From: Akkermansiaceae bacterium
GTDB lineage: Bacteria; Verrucomicrobiota; Verrucomicrobiia; Verrucomicrobiales; Akkermansiaceae
Assembly: GCA_022424905.1 (NCBI GenBank)
Contig: JAKMGP010000283.1
Coordinates: forward strand, 1 to 39,433
Length of the DNA stretch: 39,433 nt
Reading direction: 5' to 3'
In this document: positions 1 to 7,954 of the stretch, piece by piece
Layout of the letters: every line of letters begins with the position of its first letter
How positions within the stretch are numbered: the stretch's first letter is position 1
Program-made: the position numbers and the translations under genes
The notes under the pieces: generated by a model
Told to the model about the DNA's origin: nothing
The model's database searches: none
Seen by the model: only the letters and a program-made list of their open reading frames with translations

Positions 1-65
1 CTTTCATAGACACCCTTGCTTACTCTCACCCAGCCACTTGGTCAATGGATGTCGAGTGGAATTTT

Positions 66-1937
66 TCACAAAGGCCAAATGACAGGAATGAGAATAGATG
101 CCACGATCCAAAGAATCACCGCCAGAGGAAATCCAGCTCGAAAGAAATCCCCAAATTTATAGCCGCCAGCACCATAAACGAAGGTGTTCGTTTGATAGCC
201 GATTGGCGTTGCAAAACTAGCCGAGGAACCAAACATCACTGCAGCAATAAATGGTTTTGGATCCACCCCAAGCTGAATTCCGACAATAATCACCAGCGGA
301 GTGAGTAAAGCTGCCACCGCATTGTTACTGACCATCTCAGTCAGAATTGCTGACAACAAGTAGAGGAGCGAGATCAAAATACGGGGGTCCATTCCATGGG
401 TCGTTTCAACAACCTTGATCGCTAAAAGGTCAGCGACACCCGAATATTGGAGCGCCTGCCCAAGTCCCAGCATACCAATAATTAAAAATAACACCTTCCA
501 TTCGACCGATTGATAAGCCTCGGAAGGATCAATGCATCCTGTCAAAAGAACAAAGACAGCTGCACACAAAGCGACCTGGACAATCGGGATGGGTGGAATC
601 AAATTAATTCCCGAAAGAAGGCCTAAAACCATGAAGGCCAGAATTGCAGCGATTGCAAAGGGCGCTTTTTTGCCGCGAATCGCGACCTCTTTTGGCTCAC
701 TCAGATTTACAAAGTCTTTAAGTTCAAAAAGTTGTTGCATCCTTCGAGCCGGCCCTTGCACCAACAAGGTGTCACCAAAGGCCAACTTCACATCCTCAAA
801 ACGCTCCTGCAAATTACGGCCACGCCGATGCACAGCCACGATAATCACGCCAAATCGCTGGCGAAAATTGAGCTCCTTAAGGCTTTTGCCTGCGAGGCTT
901 GAATCCGGCCCAATAATCCCCTCCATCATCACTGCCGACTCAGTACGAACGTCCTCAAGGCCCAGCTGATCAGACGCATCCTGGGTAATACCATCCTTTT
1001 CGGACAAGCCCATCAAATCACCCAGCCGCCCCTTAATAATGATCTCGTCTCCCTCTTCGAATACCACCTCGTTCAAACTTTCTCGGACCCGGTTCCCATC
1101 GCGAACGACATCGATCACCCGCGCTTTTTTCATTTTCTTTAAAGACGACTCAAGAAAGCTCTGGCCGATTAACGGTGACTCTTGAGAGACAAAGGCTCGC
1201 GTTATAAATTCGCGAGCATCCTTACTATCAATTAGGGCCGCAAGGGTCACACGATCCGGAAGCAGCTTTTTTCCGATCGTCAGTAAATAGACAAAGGTTA
1301 CCGCCACGAAAACAATCCCAAGAGGAGTGACATCGAAGAAGCCAAAAGCATAGTTTGGGTCATAGGAAGCGGCGATTCCCGACGCCACCAAATTAGTAGA
1401 GGTTCCGATGATTGTAATTGTTCCCCCAACGATTGCGGCATAGGAGAGCGGAATCAGATACTTGGAAGCAGCCCAGTCCTTACGGCGACAAATCCCTAGA
1501 ACGATAGGAAGAAAAACCACTACCACCGGAGTATTATTCATAAATCCGGAAAGTCCCGCCACGATTACGATCATTATGACTAACATCCGTGTCGGACTAG
1601 TTCCGGCTGTCCGCTCAAACCAATGACCCAGAACCTCAATAACTCCCGTTCGCTCCAAAGCGGCACTCAGCACAAACATGCAAGCTACCGTAATCGGCGC
1701 TGGATGAGCAAAAACTCTTAAAGCATCGGCGTTGAATCTCCGCAAGGCGTTCGTCAAAGCCTCTCCTTCCAGTCCCGGGGCAGGAGACGGAACCGCGATT
1801 GGAAGCACCCCAATCAAAACGCAAGTAACCAGCGCACCTAATGCGACCACCTCAGGAGAGACCCACTCCTTAATAAAGCTTGTAAAAACAAGAAGGACTA
1901 AAACGCCAAGCGCAATCTGTTGCCAAGTTTCAACCAT
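66..1937 (-). CDS. SLC13/DASS-family permease with two TrkA-C (RCK_C) domains
   Basis: This 623-residue inner-membrane protein belongs to the divalent anion:Na+ symporter (SLC13/DASS) superfamily. Hydrophobic helices fill roughly residues 5-220 and 425-623. The SNT-type signatures are visible as GFMNNTPVVV and GTSTNLVASG in the N-terminal half and MVSNNAVAAL and ATPIGYQTNTF in the C-terminal half. Between the halves lie two soluble TrkA-C-like domains (about residues 240-310 and 335-410), each ending in a phrase of the type EGDEIIIKG or FGDTLLVQG; in this family they are thought to be regulatory ligand-binding modules. Members with this architecture are usually annotated as sulfate or dicarboxylate permeases, but the substrate cannot be read from the sequence. 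It is transcribed away from the next gene and shares a 58-base divergent promoter region with it. The start is the first ATG and has no Shine-Dalgarno sequence. The stop is TGA. Confidence 0.92.
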   Translation of the reverse strand: MVETWQQIALGVLVLLVFTSFIKEWVSPEVVALGALVTCVLIGVLPIAVPSPAPGLEGEALTNALRRFNADALRVFAHPAPITVACMFVLSAALERTGVIEVLGHWFERTAGTSPTRMLVIMIVIVAGLSGFMNNTPVVVVFLPIVLGICRRKDWAASKYLIPLSYAAIVGGTITIIGTSTNLVASGIAASYDPNYAFGFFDVTPLGIVFVAVTFVYLLTIGKKLLPDRVTLAALIDSKDAREFITRAFVSQESPLIGQSFLESSLKKMKKARVIDVVRDGNRVRESLNEVVFEEGDEIIIKGRLGDLMGLSEKDGITQDASDQLGLEDVRTESAVMMEGIIGPDSSLAGKSLKELNFRQRFGVIIVAVHRRGRNLQERFEDVKLAFGDTLLVQGPARRMQQLFELKDFVNLSEPKEVAIRGKKAPFAIAAILAFMVLGLLSGINLIPPIPIVQVALCAAVFVLLTGCIDPSEAYQSVEWKVLFLIIGMLGLGQALQYSGVADLLAIKVVETTHGMDPRILISLLYLLSAILTEMVSNNAVAALLTPLVIIVGIQLGVDPKPFIAAVMFGSSASFATPIGYQTNTFVYGAGGYKFGDFFRAGFPLAVILWIVASILIPVIWPL

Positions 1938-1995
1938 GGAGATGTGGGAAGATTGTGCCTCGCCATCTCCTTTCAGGAAACCTTAAATCACTTTT

Positions 1996-2511
1996 GTGTT
2001 AAATCCGCATCTCCCAGAGGCTTCTCCAGATCTTGGTCCGTATCATACGCGCCAGCATCGTGCCAATGGCGGATGCAACTTTCATCGAGCCTGTCTCGAA
2101 TTATCACAGTCCCTTTGGCTTCAGGAAAAACCTGCCCAAGCCATTCTCCAGCTGAATAAAGCTTCTATGATCCCCGAACAAGCCGCACCCTACCCCGCAC
2201 TTGTCTGGTTTTTAGCCCATCGTAAGAACCATCTTTTCATTGGGAATCCAGTTCGCCATTTTCAACACTTGGCTTCCCGGATGTCCGGAGATCATTCCAA
2301 ACTTCGCAGCTGGAGAGCCTGGGCTTGTTTTCATTTGGCCGAAATTTCACTACCGAGGTCTGACTTCCCCCGTGATCAGCAACAAATTGATCAGGAACAG
2401 CTCCAAATTCCCGTTTTTAGGGATATCGAAAAAAAACTACCTTCTTGTGACTCATCAACCTTGTCTGTCGCTAAAGCTCTCGCTAAAAACTCGGCCGTCA
2501 CGCGCCCATAG
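1996..2511 (+). CDS. Conserved hypothetical protein; 3' end overlaps a tRNA gene
   Basis: This is a 171-residue soluble protein of unknown function with no signal peptide or membrane segment. Its middle part (NPVRHFQHLASRM, then RSWRAWACFHLA) resembles a small uncharacterised family that I associate with Verrucomicrobia; I infer this from memory of the motif, not from a search. An upstream in-frame TAA at 1984 limits the start, and the first available initiator is GTG at 1996. The TAG stop at 2509-2511 lies ten bases inside the tRNA-Arg gene, and thymidylate kinase follows 11 bases after that tRNA, so the three are probably one transcript. The overlap means that processing the tRNA 5' end would cut off the mRNA's stop codon. 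A competing +1-frame ORF at 2240-2524 looks like a shadow. Confidence 0.7.
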   Translation: MLNPHLPEASPDLGPYHTRQHRANGGCNFHRACLELSQSLWLQEKPAQAILQLNKASMIPEQAAPYPALVWFLAHRKNHLFIGNPVRHFQHLASRMSGDHSKLRSWRAWACFHLAEISLPRSDFPRDQQQIDQEQLQIPVFRDIEKKLPSCDSSTLSVAKALAKNSAVTRP

Positions 2512-2578
2512 CTCAACTGGATAGAGCATCGCACTTCTAATGCGGGGGTTGCAGGTTCGAGTCCTGCTGGGCGTGCCA
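2502..2578 (+). tRNA. tRNA-Arg (anticodon UCU)
   Basis: A full cloverleaf can be drawn. The acceptor stem is GCGCCCA with TGGGCGT (one G-U closing pair), followed by discriminator G and an encoded CCA at 2576-2578. The D stem is GCTC/GAGC. The anticodon stem is TCGCA/TGCGG with loop CTTCTAA, which places anticodon TCT at 2536-2538, reading AGA. The T arm is GCAGG-TTCGAGT-CCTGC. It lies between a hypothetical gene, whose stop it overlaps, and tmk. tRNA-Arg(UCU) is a known substrate of MnmE/MnmG modification at U34, and mnmE is also in this window. Confidence 0.96.
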
Positions 2579-2589
2579 CTTTTTCTTCC

Positions 2590-3162
2590 ATGTTTATTGT
2601 CTTTGAGGGGATCGACGGAACCGGCAAGTCCACCCAGGTCAAGCTGCTTGCCGAGGCATTCAGGGCGAAAGGAAGAGAAGTCATTGTATCAAAGGAACCA
2701 ACCGATGGACCACACGGAACTCGCCTCCGGCAATCGGCTGAGACCGGGCGACTCTCCGCTCAAGAAGAGCTTGATCTTTTCCATCTTGACCGCCGTGAGC
2801 ACGTCGAAACGCTGATCAATCCAGCTTTGGCGCGAGGCGCCGTAGTCCTACTCGACCGCTACTACTTTTCAACAATGGCTTACCAAGGCATTCGCGGTTT
2901 CGATCCAAGCGAAATTCGCAGAATTAACGAGAAATTCGCGCCGCTTCCAGACCTCGTCTTTATTCTCGAACTCAATCTCGACCTCGCGCTTTCTCGAATT
3001 GGTGTCAGAGACGGCGAGGCAAATGAATTTGAACAACGCGATGCTCTGCAAAAATGCCATGATGTCTTCGCCTCCCTAACAGACGAATTTGTGTGCCGTA
3101 TTGATGCCGAGCAACCTCCAACAAAGGTTCACGGGAAAATCTTAGAATATCTCGAGCTCTGA
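2590..3162 (+). CDS. tmk: Thymidylate kinase (dTMP kinase)
   Basis: The enzyme phosphorylates dTMP to dTDP with ATP in the cytoplasmic dTTP pathway. The product is 190 residues, slightly shorter than the usual 200-215. The P-loop EGIDGTGKSTQ is at residues 5-15, the DR(Y/H) motif appears as LDRYYFSTMAYQG at about residues 91-103, and the FHLDRREHV helix lies between them. The LID region (SRIGVRDGEANEFEQ) follows, with an arginine available for catalysis. The ATG is 11 bases after the encoded CCA of tRNA-Arg, which suggests the kinase mRNA is released by tRNA 3' processing or read through together with the tRNA. No Shine-Dalgarno is visible. The stop is TGA. Confidence 0.95.
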   Translation: MFIVFEGIDGTGKSTQVKLLAEAFRAKGREVIVSKEPTDGPHGTRLRQSAETGRLSAQEELDLFHLDRREHVETLINPALARGAVVLLDRYYFSTMAYQGIRGFDPSEIRRINEKFAPLPDLVFILELNLDLALSRIGVRDGEANEFEQRDALQKCHDVFASLTDEFVCRIDAEQPPTKVHGKILEYLEL

Positions 3163-3176
3163 TTGCAGAGGAATCT

Positions 3177-3190
3177 CTTGTCATGACAAG
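3177..3190. promoter_or_regulatory. Perfect 14-bp palindrome in the tmk / YqjD-like gap
   Basis: CTTGTCATGACAAG is a perfect two-fold palindrome, 26 bases before the ATG of the YqjD-like gene. The half-site and position would suit a dimeric regulator binding a promoter region, but I recognise no known operator and there is no U-tract that would make it a terminator. Confidence 0.25.
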
Positions 3191-3216
3191 CGATTAGGGC
3201 GAAGCTTCTTGGCATC

Positions 3217-3624
3217 ATGACTGACGCATTTGCAGACACCCCTGATGCCAGTTCGGCTGCCGACGATCTCCGCGCCGCCGCCGAAGGCAAAACCCCCGAA
3301 CACAAGCCATCTAAAACCGAGCAAAACGCCCTCGCCCTGAAACAAGCTGCGGCACAGAAGGCAGCCCAATTCCGTGAAATAGCTGGAGAAAAAGCCAACG
3401 ACCTCAAATCGGTAGCGAGCGAAAAAATCGAAGCAATTCGTGAGGGAGCCGGTGAAACTGCCGCTCAACTCAGAGGAGCAGCGACTGATCAGTGGGAGGA
3501 TACCCGCGAAAAAGCACGAGAACTCCACGTCACCATGGAAGATTATGTTCGGGAAAACCCAACCAAAGCAATTCTGGCCGCAGCAGGGGCAGGATTTGTT
3601 CTCGGGCTCCTGATCCGCCGCTAA
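3217..3624 (+). CDS. YqjD/ElaB-like (DUF883-type) membrane-anchored protein
   Basis: This 135-residue protein has a long charged, alanine-rich amphipathic helical region (about residues 25-105), followed by the C-terminal signature YVRENPTKAILAAAGAGFVL and a terminal LLIRR. That layout (coiled-coil body, ENP motif, glycine/alanine-rich single membrane anchor, basic end) matches the DUF883 family, which includes E. coli YqjD and ElaB. YqjD is known as a ribosome-associated inner-membrane protein of stationary phase; whether this protein does the same is inference. It is the first of three closely packed genes, with the next start 9 bases after its TAA stop, so the set is probably one operon. 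Confidence 0.8.
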   Translation: MTDAFADTPDASSAADDLRAAAEGKTPEHKPSKTEQNALALKQAAAQKAAQFREIAGEKANDLKSVASEKIEAIREGAGETAAQLRGAATDQWEDTREKARELHVTMEDYVRENPTKAILAAAGAGFVLGLLIRR

Positions 3625-3633
3625 ACGAAAAAT

Positions 3634-4071
3634 ATGGGGTTTGGCCAAAAAAACTCTTCATCTGACGACAGTTCGTCTGGGTTGAAGGAGGAACTTGGAG
3701 CTTTTGTTGATAAGGCTTCAGCCCACACTCGTGTGCGCGCTGAGCTTTTCATGATTGAAGCCAAAGAGGCTGCGGAAATCTATGGATATAGGTTATACCT
3801 TTCTGTCATCGGGGCGGTCTCCTTTACAATCGGATATTCTTTATTCTTGGTCGGAGTGATCGGTTTACTTGGCTTCTTTCTAGATGGATCTTCGTTTTCA
3901 TTGAAGAATTGGGCCGGCGTAACGCTCAGCATAGCACTTCTCCATTTGATTCTTGGAGCAATTTTATTCAAAAAGAGTAAGAAGTTCAGCAAGGACAGCC
4001 CAATCTTCGAATACACTCGAAACGAATTTAAAAAAGACCAGCAATGGACCAGGCAGAAAAAGAAGCCCTAA
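3634..4071 (+). CDS. YqjE-like (DUF1469 / 'phage holin' superfamily III) membrane protein
   Basis: This 145-residue protein has a hydrophilic N-terminus, the family-typical amphipathic phrase RAELFMIEAKEAAEIYGYRL, and then two transmembrane segments (about residues 58-80 and 90-113) joined by a short loop. It ends in a lysine-rich tail. This is the arrangement of DUF1469/YqjE proteins. They are often labelled phage holin by homology but are chromosomal envelope genes that travel with YqjD-like partners, as here. Its 3' end overlaps the following gene by 28 bases, which implies translational coupling. The function is unknown. Confidence 0.8.
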   Translation: MGFGQKNSSSDDSSSGLKEELGAFVDKASAHTRVRAELFMIEAKEAAEIYGYRLYLSVIGAVSFTIGYSLFLVGVIGLLGFFLDGSSFSLKNWAGVTLSIALLHLILGAILFKKSKKFSKDSPIFEYTRNEFKKDQQWTRQKKKP

Positions 4072-4424
4072 TCAGAGAACTGGATCAACAGCGTGAGGAT
4101 CTTTCTAATCGCTATCACGGGCTTCGAGTGGAATTAGACCCCGCATATCAACTTCGTTTATCAGTCAAAAAGCACCCGAAACGCTGGGCAGCAGCAGCAG
4201 CAGGAGTAACCTTCCTTGGGATGAGGCTCCTCCGCAGTAAGAAAGTGATTTACGAAGACCAGCGGAAAAACAGGAGCCTCCTTTTTCGCACGGGGAAACT
4301 GGTCTTCAATCTCGCCCGCCCAACACTCACGACGATGGCCCTGAATTACGCCCGTAAATACGCTGAAGCGCATTTGCACCCGGAACAGGAGAATTCGATG
4401 CTTGGCGGCCCGCCACAAAAGTGA
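4044..4424 (+). CDS. Small hypothetical protein, third member of the YqjD/YqjE-like cluster (YqjK-like position)
   Basis: This is a 126-residue basic protein. It starts with a charged helix (residues 1-35), has one short hydrophobic alanine-rich stretch (WAAAAAGVTFLGMRLL, about residues 48-63) that could be a membrane anchor, and continues with a basic region rich in Arg and Lys. I cannot assign it to a named family with confidence. Its overlap with the YqjE-like gene and its size and position are reminiscent of yqjK in the enterobacterial yqjCDEK cluster, but that is an argument from gene order only. Its ATG lies inside the upstream coding sequence and it has no ribosome binding site of its own, so expression probably depends on the upstream genes. 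Confidence 0.75.
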   Translation: MDQAEKEALIRELDQQREDLSNRYHGLRVELDPAYQLRLSVKKHPKRWAAAAAGVTFLGMRLLRSKKVIYEDQRKNRSLLFRTGKLVFNLARPTLTTMALNYARKYAEAHLHPEQENSMLGGPPQK

Positions 4425-4478
4425 TTTCTCTTCGTGGTCAATTTCCTACTTTCCTTCTTTTAATCACACACACCATCC

Positions 4479-5561
4479 ATGTCAGAACACGAAGTCCTCG
4501 CCCACGTTGACGAGTATCTCCAGATCGGGATCGAATACGATTGCTCCGATATCCACCTTCCGACCGGCTATCCTCCTGCTTGGCGGCGATTCGGAACCCT
4601 TTCTCCCATCTGGGACACCCATGCGCCTCTCACGGCTGCAGACACAGAACGTCTCGCACGTTCATTCCTAGATGACAAAAGATGGTCACACCTTCAAGAA
4701 ATCGGCGATGTGGATTTCGCTTACCAGAACACCGCTGGCCGTTTTCGTGCCTCAGTTGTGAAGCAACGTCTTGGATACGAAATCGTTTTCCGAATCATCT
4801 CCACTACAATCCGAACGATGGAAGACCTCGGCCTTCCCATCGAGCACATCAAGCCCCTCACTCGCTATCAAAATGGTTTGATTCTCATCACTGGTTCGGT
4901 GGGTTCGGGTAAGTCCACAACCATGGCTGCCCTCGTTGACTTTATTAATAAAGACCGCGAAGACCATATCCTTACTCTTGAAGACCCGATCGAATATGTT
5001 TTTGAATCGCAGGGTTGCCACGTTAACCAACGTGAGGTTGGGGCCCATACCGAATCATTCCCACGTGCCTTGCGTGGAGCACTCCGAGAAGATCCCGACA
5101 TCATCATGGTCGGAGAGATGCGAAATCTGGAAACAATCCAGCTTGCACTCACTGCGGCAGAGACCGGTCACCTCGTTTTAGCCACCCTGCACACTGGCAA
5201 CGCACCTCGAACGCTTGATCGAGTTCTCGACGTTTTCCCTGTTGAGCAGCGAGATCAGATTCGCATCATGGTTTCCGAATCATTGCGCGGCGTTCTATCC
5301 CAACAGCTCGTACCGAAGGCTGACGGCAGTGGACGCGCTCTGGCGCTCGAGTTACTCGTCAACACCGCTGCCGTCGCGGCAACGATCCGTGACGGAAAAA
5401 CCTTCATGCTTCCAGGTATCATGCAGACCGGCAAAAACGTCGGCATGATCATTATGGATGAATCACTCCGGAATCTCTACACTCAGGGGCTCGTCTCCCA
5501 AGAGGAAGTCATGTTCCGCTGCGAAGATAAGCAGCAGATGAAACTCTTCTTCCAATCCTAA
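4479..5561 (+). CDS. pilT: PilT-type type IV pilus retraction ATPase, copy 1
   Basis: This 360-residue cytoplasmic secretion ATPase belongs to the PilT branch of the GspE/PilT superfamily, which powers pilus retraction by disassembling pilins at the inner-membrane platform. It has an N-terminal PAS-like N2D domain (about residues 1-110). Then follow Walker A (GSVGSGKSTT, about 139-148), the Asp box (TLEDPIEYVFE), Walker B (DPDIIMVGEMRNLETI) and the His box (HLVLATLHTGNA). The Walker A has Val where most relatives have Thr (GPTGSGKST), but the catalytic Lys, Ser and Thr are kept. The C-terminal retraction motif of classical PilT (AIRNLIRE) appears only as AATIRDGK. A second PilT follows after 30 bases, and the pair resembles PilT/PilU arrangements; which one is the main retraction motor cannot be decided from sequence. 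Confidence 0.92.
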   Translation: MSEHEVLAHVDEYLQIGIEYDCSDIHLPTGYPPAWRRFGTLSPIWDTHAPLTAADTERLARSFLDDKRWSHLQEIGDVDFAYQNTAGRFRASVVKQRLGYEIVFRIISTTIRTMEDLGLPIEHIKPLTRYQNGLILITGSVGSGKSTTMAALVDFINKDREDHILTLEDPIEYVFESQGCHVNQREVGAHTESFPRALRGALREDPDIIMVGEMRNLETIQLALTAAETGHLVLATLHTGNAPRTLDRVLDVFPVEQRDQIRIMVSESLRGVLSQQLVPKADGSGRALALELLVNTAAVAATIRDGKTFMLPGIMQTGKNVGMIIMDESLRNLYTQGLVSQEEVMFRCEDKQQMKLFFQS

Positions 5562-5591
5562 TTTCACCTCATAAATACCACACTTTTTGGC

Positions 5592-6692
5592 ATGGCTAAA
5601 ATTGACCGTCTTTTCCAATACCTCGTCTCTTCAGGCGGGTCCGATCTCCACCTTTCAGAAGGTGCCCCTCCAAAGGTTCGCGTTCATGGCGGAGTCTCCG
5701 TAATCCCCGAAGAGGCCATTCTTGATGGCGAGGATTTTAAAGAGCTCCTCTCTGAGATTTGCGAACCGGGCCCTTTTGCGCAATACCTCGAATGCGGGGA
5801 TCTTGACTTCGCCTATGAAATGGATGAGCAATCCCGCTTCCGTTGTAACTACATGAAACAACAGAACGGACTCGCTGCCGTTTTTCGTCTTATCCCTACC
5901 GAAATCGCCTCGATCGAGGACCTAAACCTACCTCCTGTTATTAAGGAATTTGGCCATATGCGGTCCGGGCTCGTATTAGTGACTGGACCAACCGGATCTG
6001 GAAAATCAACCTCACTCGCGGCATTGATCGACTACATCAACAGTAATTTCAATCGTCACATCATTACAATTGAGGAGCCTATTGAGTTTGTTCATAGCAG
6101 TAAAAGCTCTATCATCACACAGCGTGAAGTGCCCATCCAAACCCCAGAATTCTCCGACGGCTTACGGGCCTGTCTCCGAGAAGATGCTGACATCGTTCTG
6201 GTTGGTGAGATGCGTGACCTCGAAACTATCTCACTCGCTCTGACCGCAGCAGAGACCGGCCTTTTGGTTTTTGGAACCCTGCACACCAACAACGCTCGAA
6301 AGACGGTTGACCGTATCATTGACGTTTTTCCTTCCGATCAACAATCGCAAGTTCGAACCATGCTCGCTGCTTCGCTTCGAGGCGTCGTTGCTCAGCTTCT
6401 CTGCAAACGCGTCGATAAACCAGGTCGAGTCGCTGTAAACGAAATCCTTTTTGCAACTCCAGCAGTCGCTGCAATTATTCGCGAAGGTGCCACACAGAAG
6501 CTCTATGATGTCATCATTGGAGGAAAAGCTCTAGGAATGCAATTTATGGATGATGCCATTTTTGAAAAGCTTGAATCTGGCATGATCTCGCCACAGGAAG
6601 CCTACATGAAATCGATCGAGAAGGGTCGCTTTGCCCCTTACCTCCCCGAAGAGGATAAGGCTCTCGCGAACTCCGGGGGAGGAGCCGCCTAA
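5592..6692 (+). CDS. pilT: PilT-type type IV pilus retraction ATPase, copy 2
   Basis: This 366-residue paralogue of the preceding gene has the same domain plan. The motifs are the N-terminal N2D domain with SSGGSDLHLSEG, canonical Walker A GPTGSGKSTS (about residues 131-140), Asp box TIEEPIEFVH, Walker B DADIVLVGEMRDLETI and His box LLVFGTLHTNNA. The C-terminus carries AAIIREGATQKL, close to the AIRNLIRE/LIREGK region of classical PilT, followed by a tail (MISPQEAYMKSIEKGRF) common in PilT proteins. It ends 26 bases before a strong intrinsic terminator that closes the two-gene unit. The PilB- and PilC-type genes lie on the opposite strand 2-5 kb away, so the region holds most of the pilus motor. 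Confidence 0.92.
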   Translation: MAKIDRLFQYLVSSGGSDLHLSEGAPPKVRVHGGVSVIPEEAILDGEDFKELLSEICEPGPFAQYLECGDLDFAYEMDEQSRFRCNYMKQQNGLAAVFRLIPTEIASIEDLNLPPVIKEFGHMRSGLVLVTGPTGSGKSTSLAALIDYINSNFNRHIITIEEPIEFVHSSKSSIITQREVPIQTPEFSDGLRACLREDADIVLVGEMRDLETISLALTAAETGLLVFGTLHTNNARKTVDRIIDVFPSDQQSQVRTMLAASLRGVVAQLLCKRVDKPGRVAVNEILFATPAVAAIIREGATQKLYDVIIGGKALGMQFMDDAIFEKLESGMISPQEAYMKSIEKGRFAPYLPEEDKALANSGGGAA

Positions 6693-6717
6693 GCGGCACC
6701 ATATAGTCTCATTTACA

Positions 6718-6755
6718 AGAAAACCAGAGGGTGAATACTCTCTGGTTTTTCTTAT
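6718..6755. terminator. Bidirectional intrinsic terminator between pilT copy 2 and trpD
   Basis: A nine-base-pair stem (AAACCAGAG 6721-6729 with CTCTGGTTT 6740-6748) encloses a ten-base loop. It is followed by a T-run on the plus strand (6746-6750), and on the minus strand by the complement of the A-run at its base. It sits between two convergent genes and can serve both. Confidence 0.88.
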
Positions 6756-6766
6756 TCGATCGTGAA

Positions 6767-7810
6767 CTATTTCGCGCTTTCCTTGAGTAAACGAAGTCGT
6801 TCGAACGCACTTCCATCAGCGATTACCTCTCGGCCCTTTACCAAACCATCTTCTAGGTTATTGGCGAGCCCAGCACAGGCCATTGCCGCAGCGGCATTCA
6901 GAAGAACCATGTCACGCTTCACCCCTTTTTCTCGACCGGCAAGAATGTCCTCTAAGATCTTGGCATTCGCAACCGCATCGCCACCCTGCAAATCTTTCAC
7001 TTCTGCAATATCGAGACCGAAGTCGGAAGGCTTCACCTCCTCGTCAACTTGCTTCTGATCACGCCCCGATTTACAAATCCGAGTTGGCCCCATCAGGCTC
7101 ATTTCATCGACTGAGCGACCATCCATAGTTGCCCCGTTTACCACCCAAGCACTACCGCGCCCCAATCGCTGTAGAATTTCGGCAAATACCGGGCAAAGAT
7201 CATGATCAAAAACCCCAACCAACTGGCACTCGGGATTCGCGGGATTCAGAAGAGGACCTATAAGATTAAAGATTGTTTTACGCCCCTCCTGAGCAAGCAT
7301 TTGCCGAACTGGGACAACGGCCCTGAAGGCCGGATGATATTTTGGAGCGAAAAGAAAACCCACACCCGCTTTTTCAAGGCACGCACCGACTTTCTCGGAT
7401 GGCAGGTCAATCGAAACACCCAAAGCTTCCAAAACATCTGCACCGCCACTCTTCGATGTGATACCCCGATTTCCATGCTTAACAACCACCCCCCCAGCTG
7501 CGGCAACCAAAAACATACTTGTCGTCGAGACATTGAAGAGATCAAGCTTATCTCCCCCAGTGCCACAAACATCAATTGTCGGACCATTGAACGAATGATC
7601 ATAAAAAGAAGGCCTTTCGGCCTTCTCAAGGAAGAGTGAAACAAACCCCGCAATTTCCGAAGCGCTTTCCCCCTTTTCCGCCATTGCTTTCAAAAAGTGA
7701 GCCTTCTTAGCAACATCCCCCGATTCATCCAAAAGGAAATCAGCCGCGGCAGCGATTTCCCGAGGCGTTAATTCCTCCCCCTGGTTGAGATGATCTATCA
7801 AGCTTTCCAT
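6767..7810 (-). CDS. trpD: Anthranilate phosphoribosyltransferase
   Basis: This enzyme transfers phosphoribose from PRPP to anthranilate, the second committed step of tryptophan synthesis. The product is 347 residues, a normal length. The glycosyltransferase family 3 features are present: the helical N-terminal domain, the PRPP-binding GTGGDKLDLFNVST loop, the anthranilate-site KHGNRGITSKSGGADVLEALG-type segment, and IFNLIGPLLNP. Compared with well-studied TrpD the PRPP loop has KLD in place of the usual small residues, a lineage-type variation. I chose ATG at 7810 because the protein alignment begins at MESLIDHL; a GTG 45 bases upstream (7855) would add 15 residues that look non-homologous. 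No other trp gene is present. It lies 144 bases downstream of the ABC ATPase gene on the same strand. Confidence 0.88.
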   Translation of the reverse strand: MESLIDHLNQGEELTPREIAAAADFLLDESGDVAKKAHFLKAMAEKGESASEIAGFVSLFLEKAERPSFYDHSFNGPTIDVCGTGGDKLDLFNVSTTSMFLVAAAGGVVVKHGNRGITSKSGGADVLEALGVSIDLPSEKVGACLEKAGVGFLFAPKYHPAFRAVVPVRQMLAQEGRKTIFNLIGPLLNPANPECQLVGVFDHDLCPVFAEILQRLGRGSAWVVNGATMDGRSVDEMSLMGPTRICKSGRDQKQVDEEVKPSDFGLDIAEVKDLQGGDAVANAKILEDILAGREKGVKRDMVLLNAAAAMACAGLANNLEDGLVKGREVIADGSAFERLRLLKESAK

Positions 7811-7954
7811 AAAGCAGAGAGTAACATAATTGCAGATTGATACCAAGTAGTTCACTTATCATCCCGCTCTCTCGGATCCCGTAAAGTCGAACGTCGCTGA
7901 CCCGCGATTCACCTAGAAGGACACTTTGTGATATCTTAACCACGATCCGGTCGC

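Noticed and set aside
2240..2524. 94-residue ORF overlapping the hypothetical gene and the tRNA
   Set aside because: The other frame has the family-like motif; this one has random composition and runs into the tRNA.
3634..4071. Prophage signal from a holin-superfamily protein
   Set aside because: DUF1469/YqjE proteins are chromosomal envelope genes; no other phage genes are nearby.
6767..7810. trpD as part of a trp operon
   Set aside because: No other tryptophan gene lies in the window; neighbours are pilus genes and an ABC ATPase.
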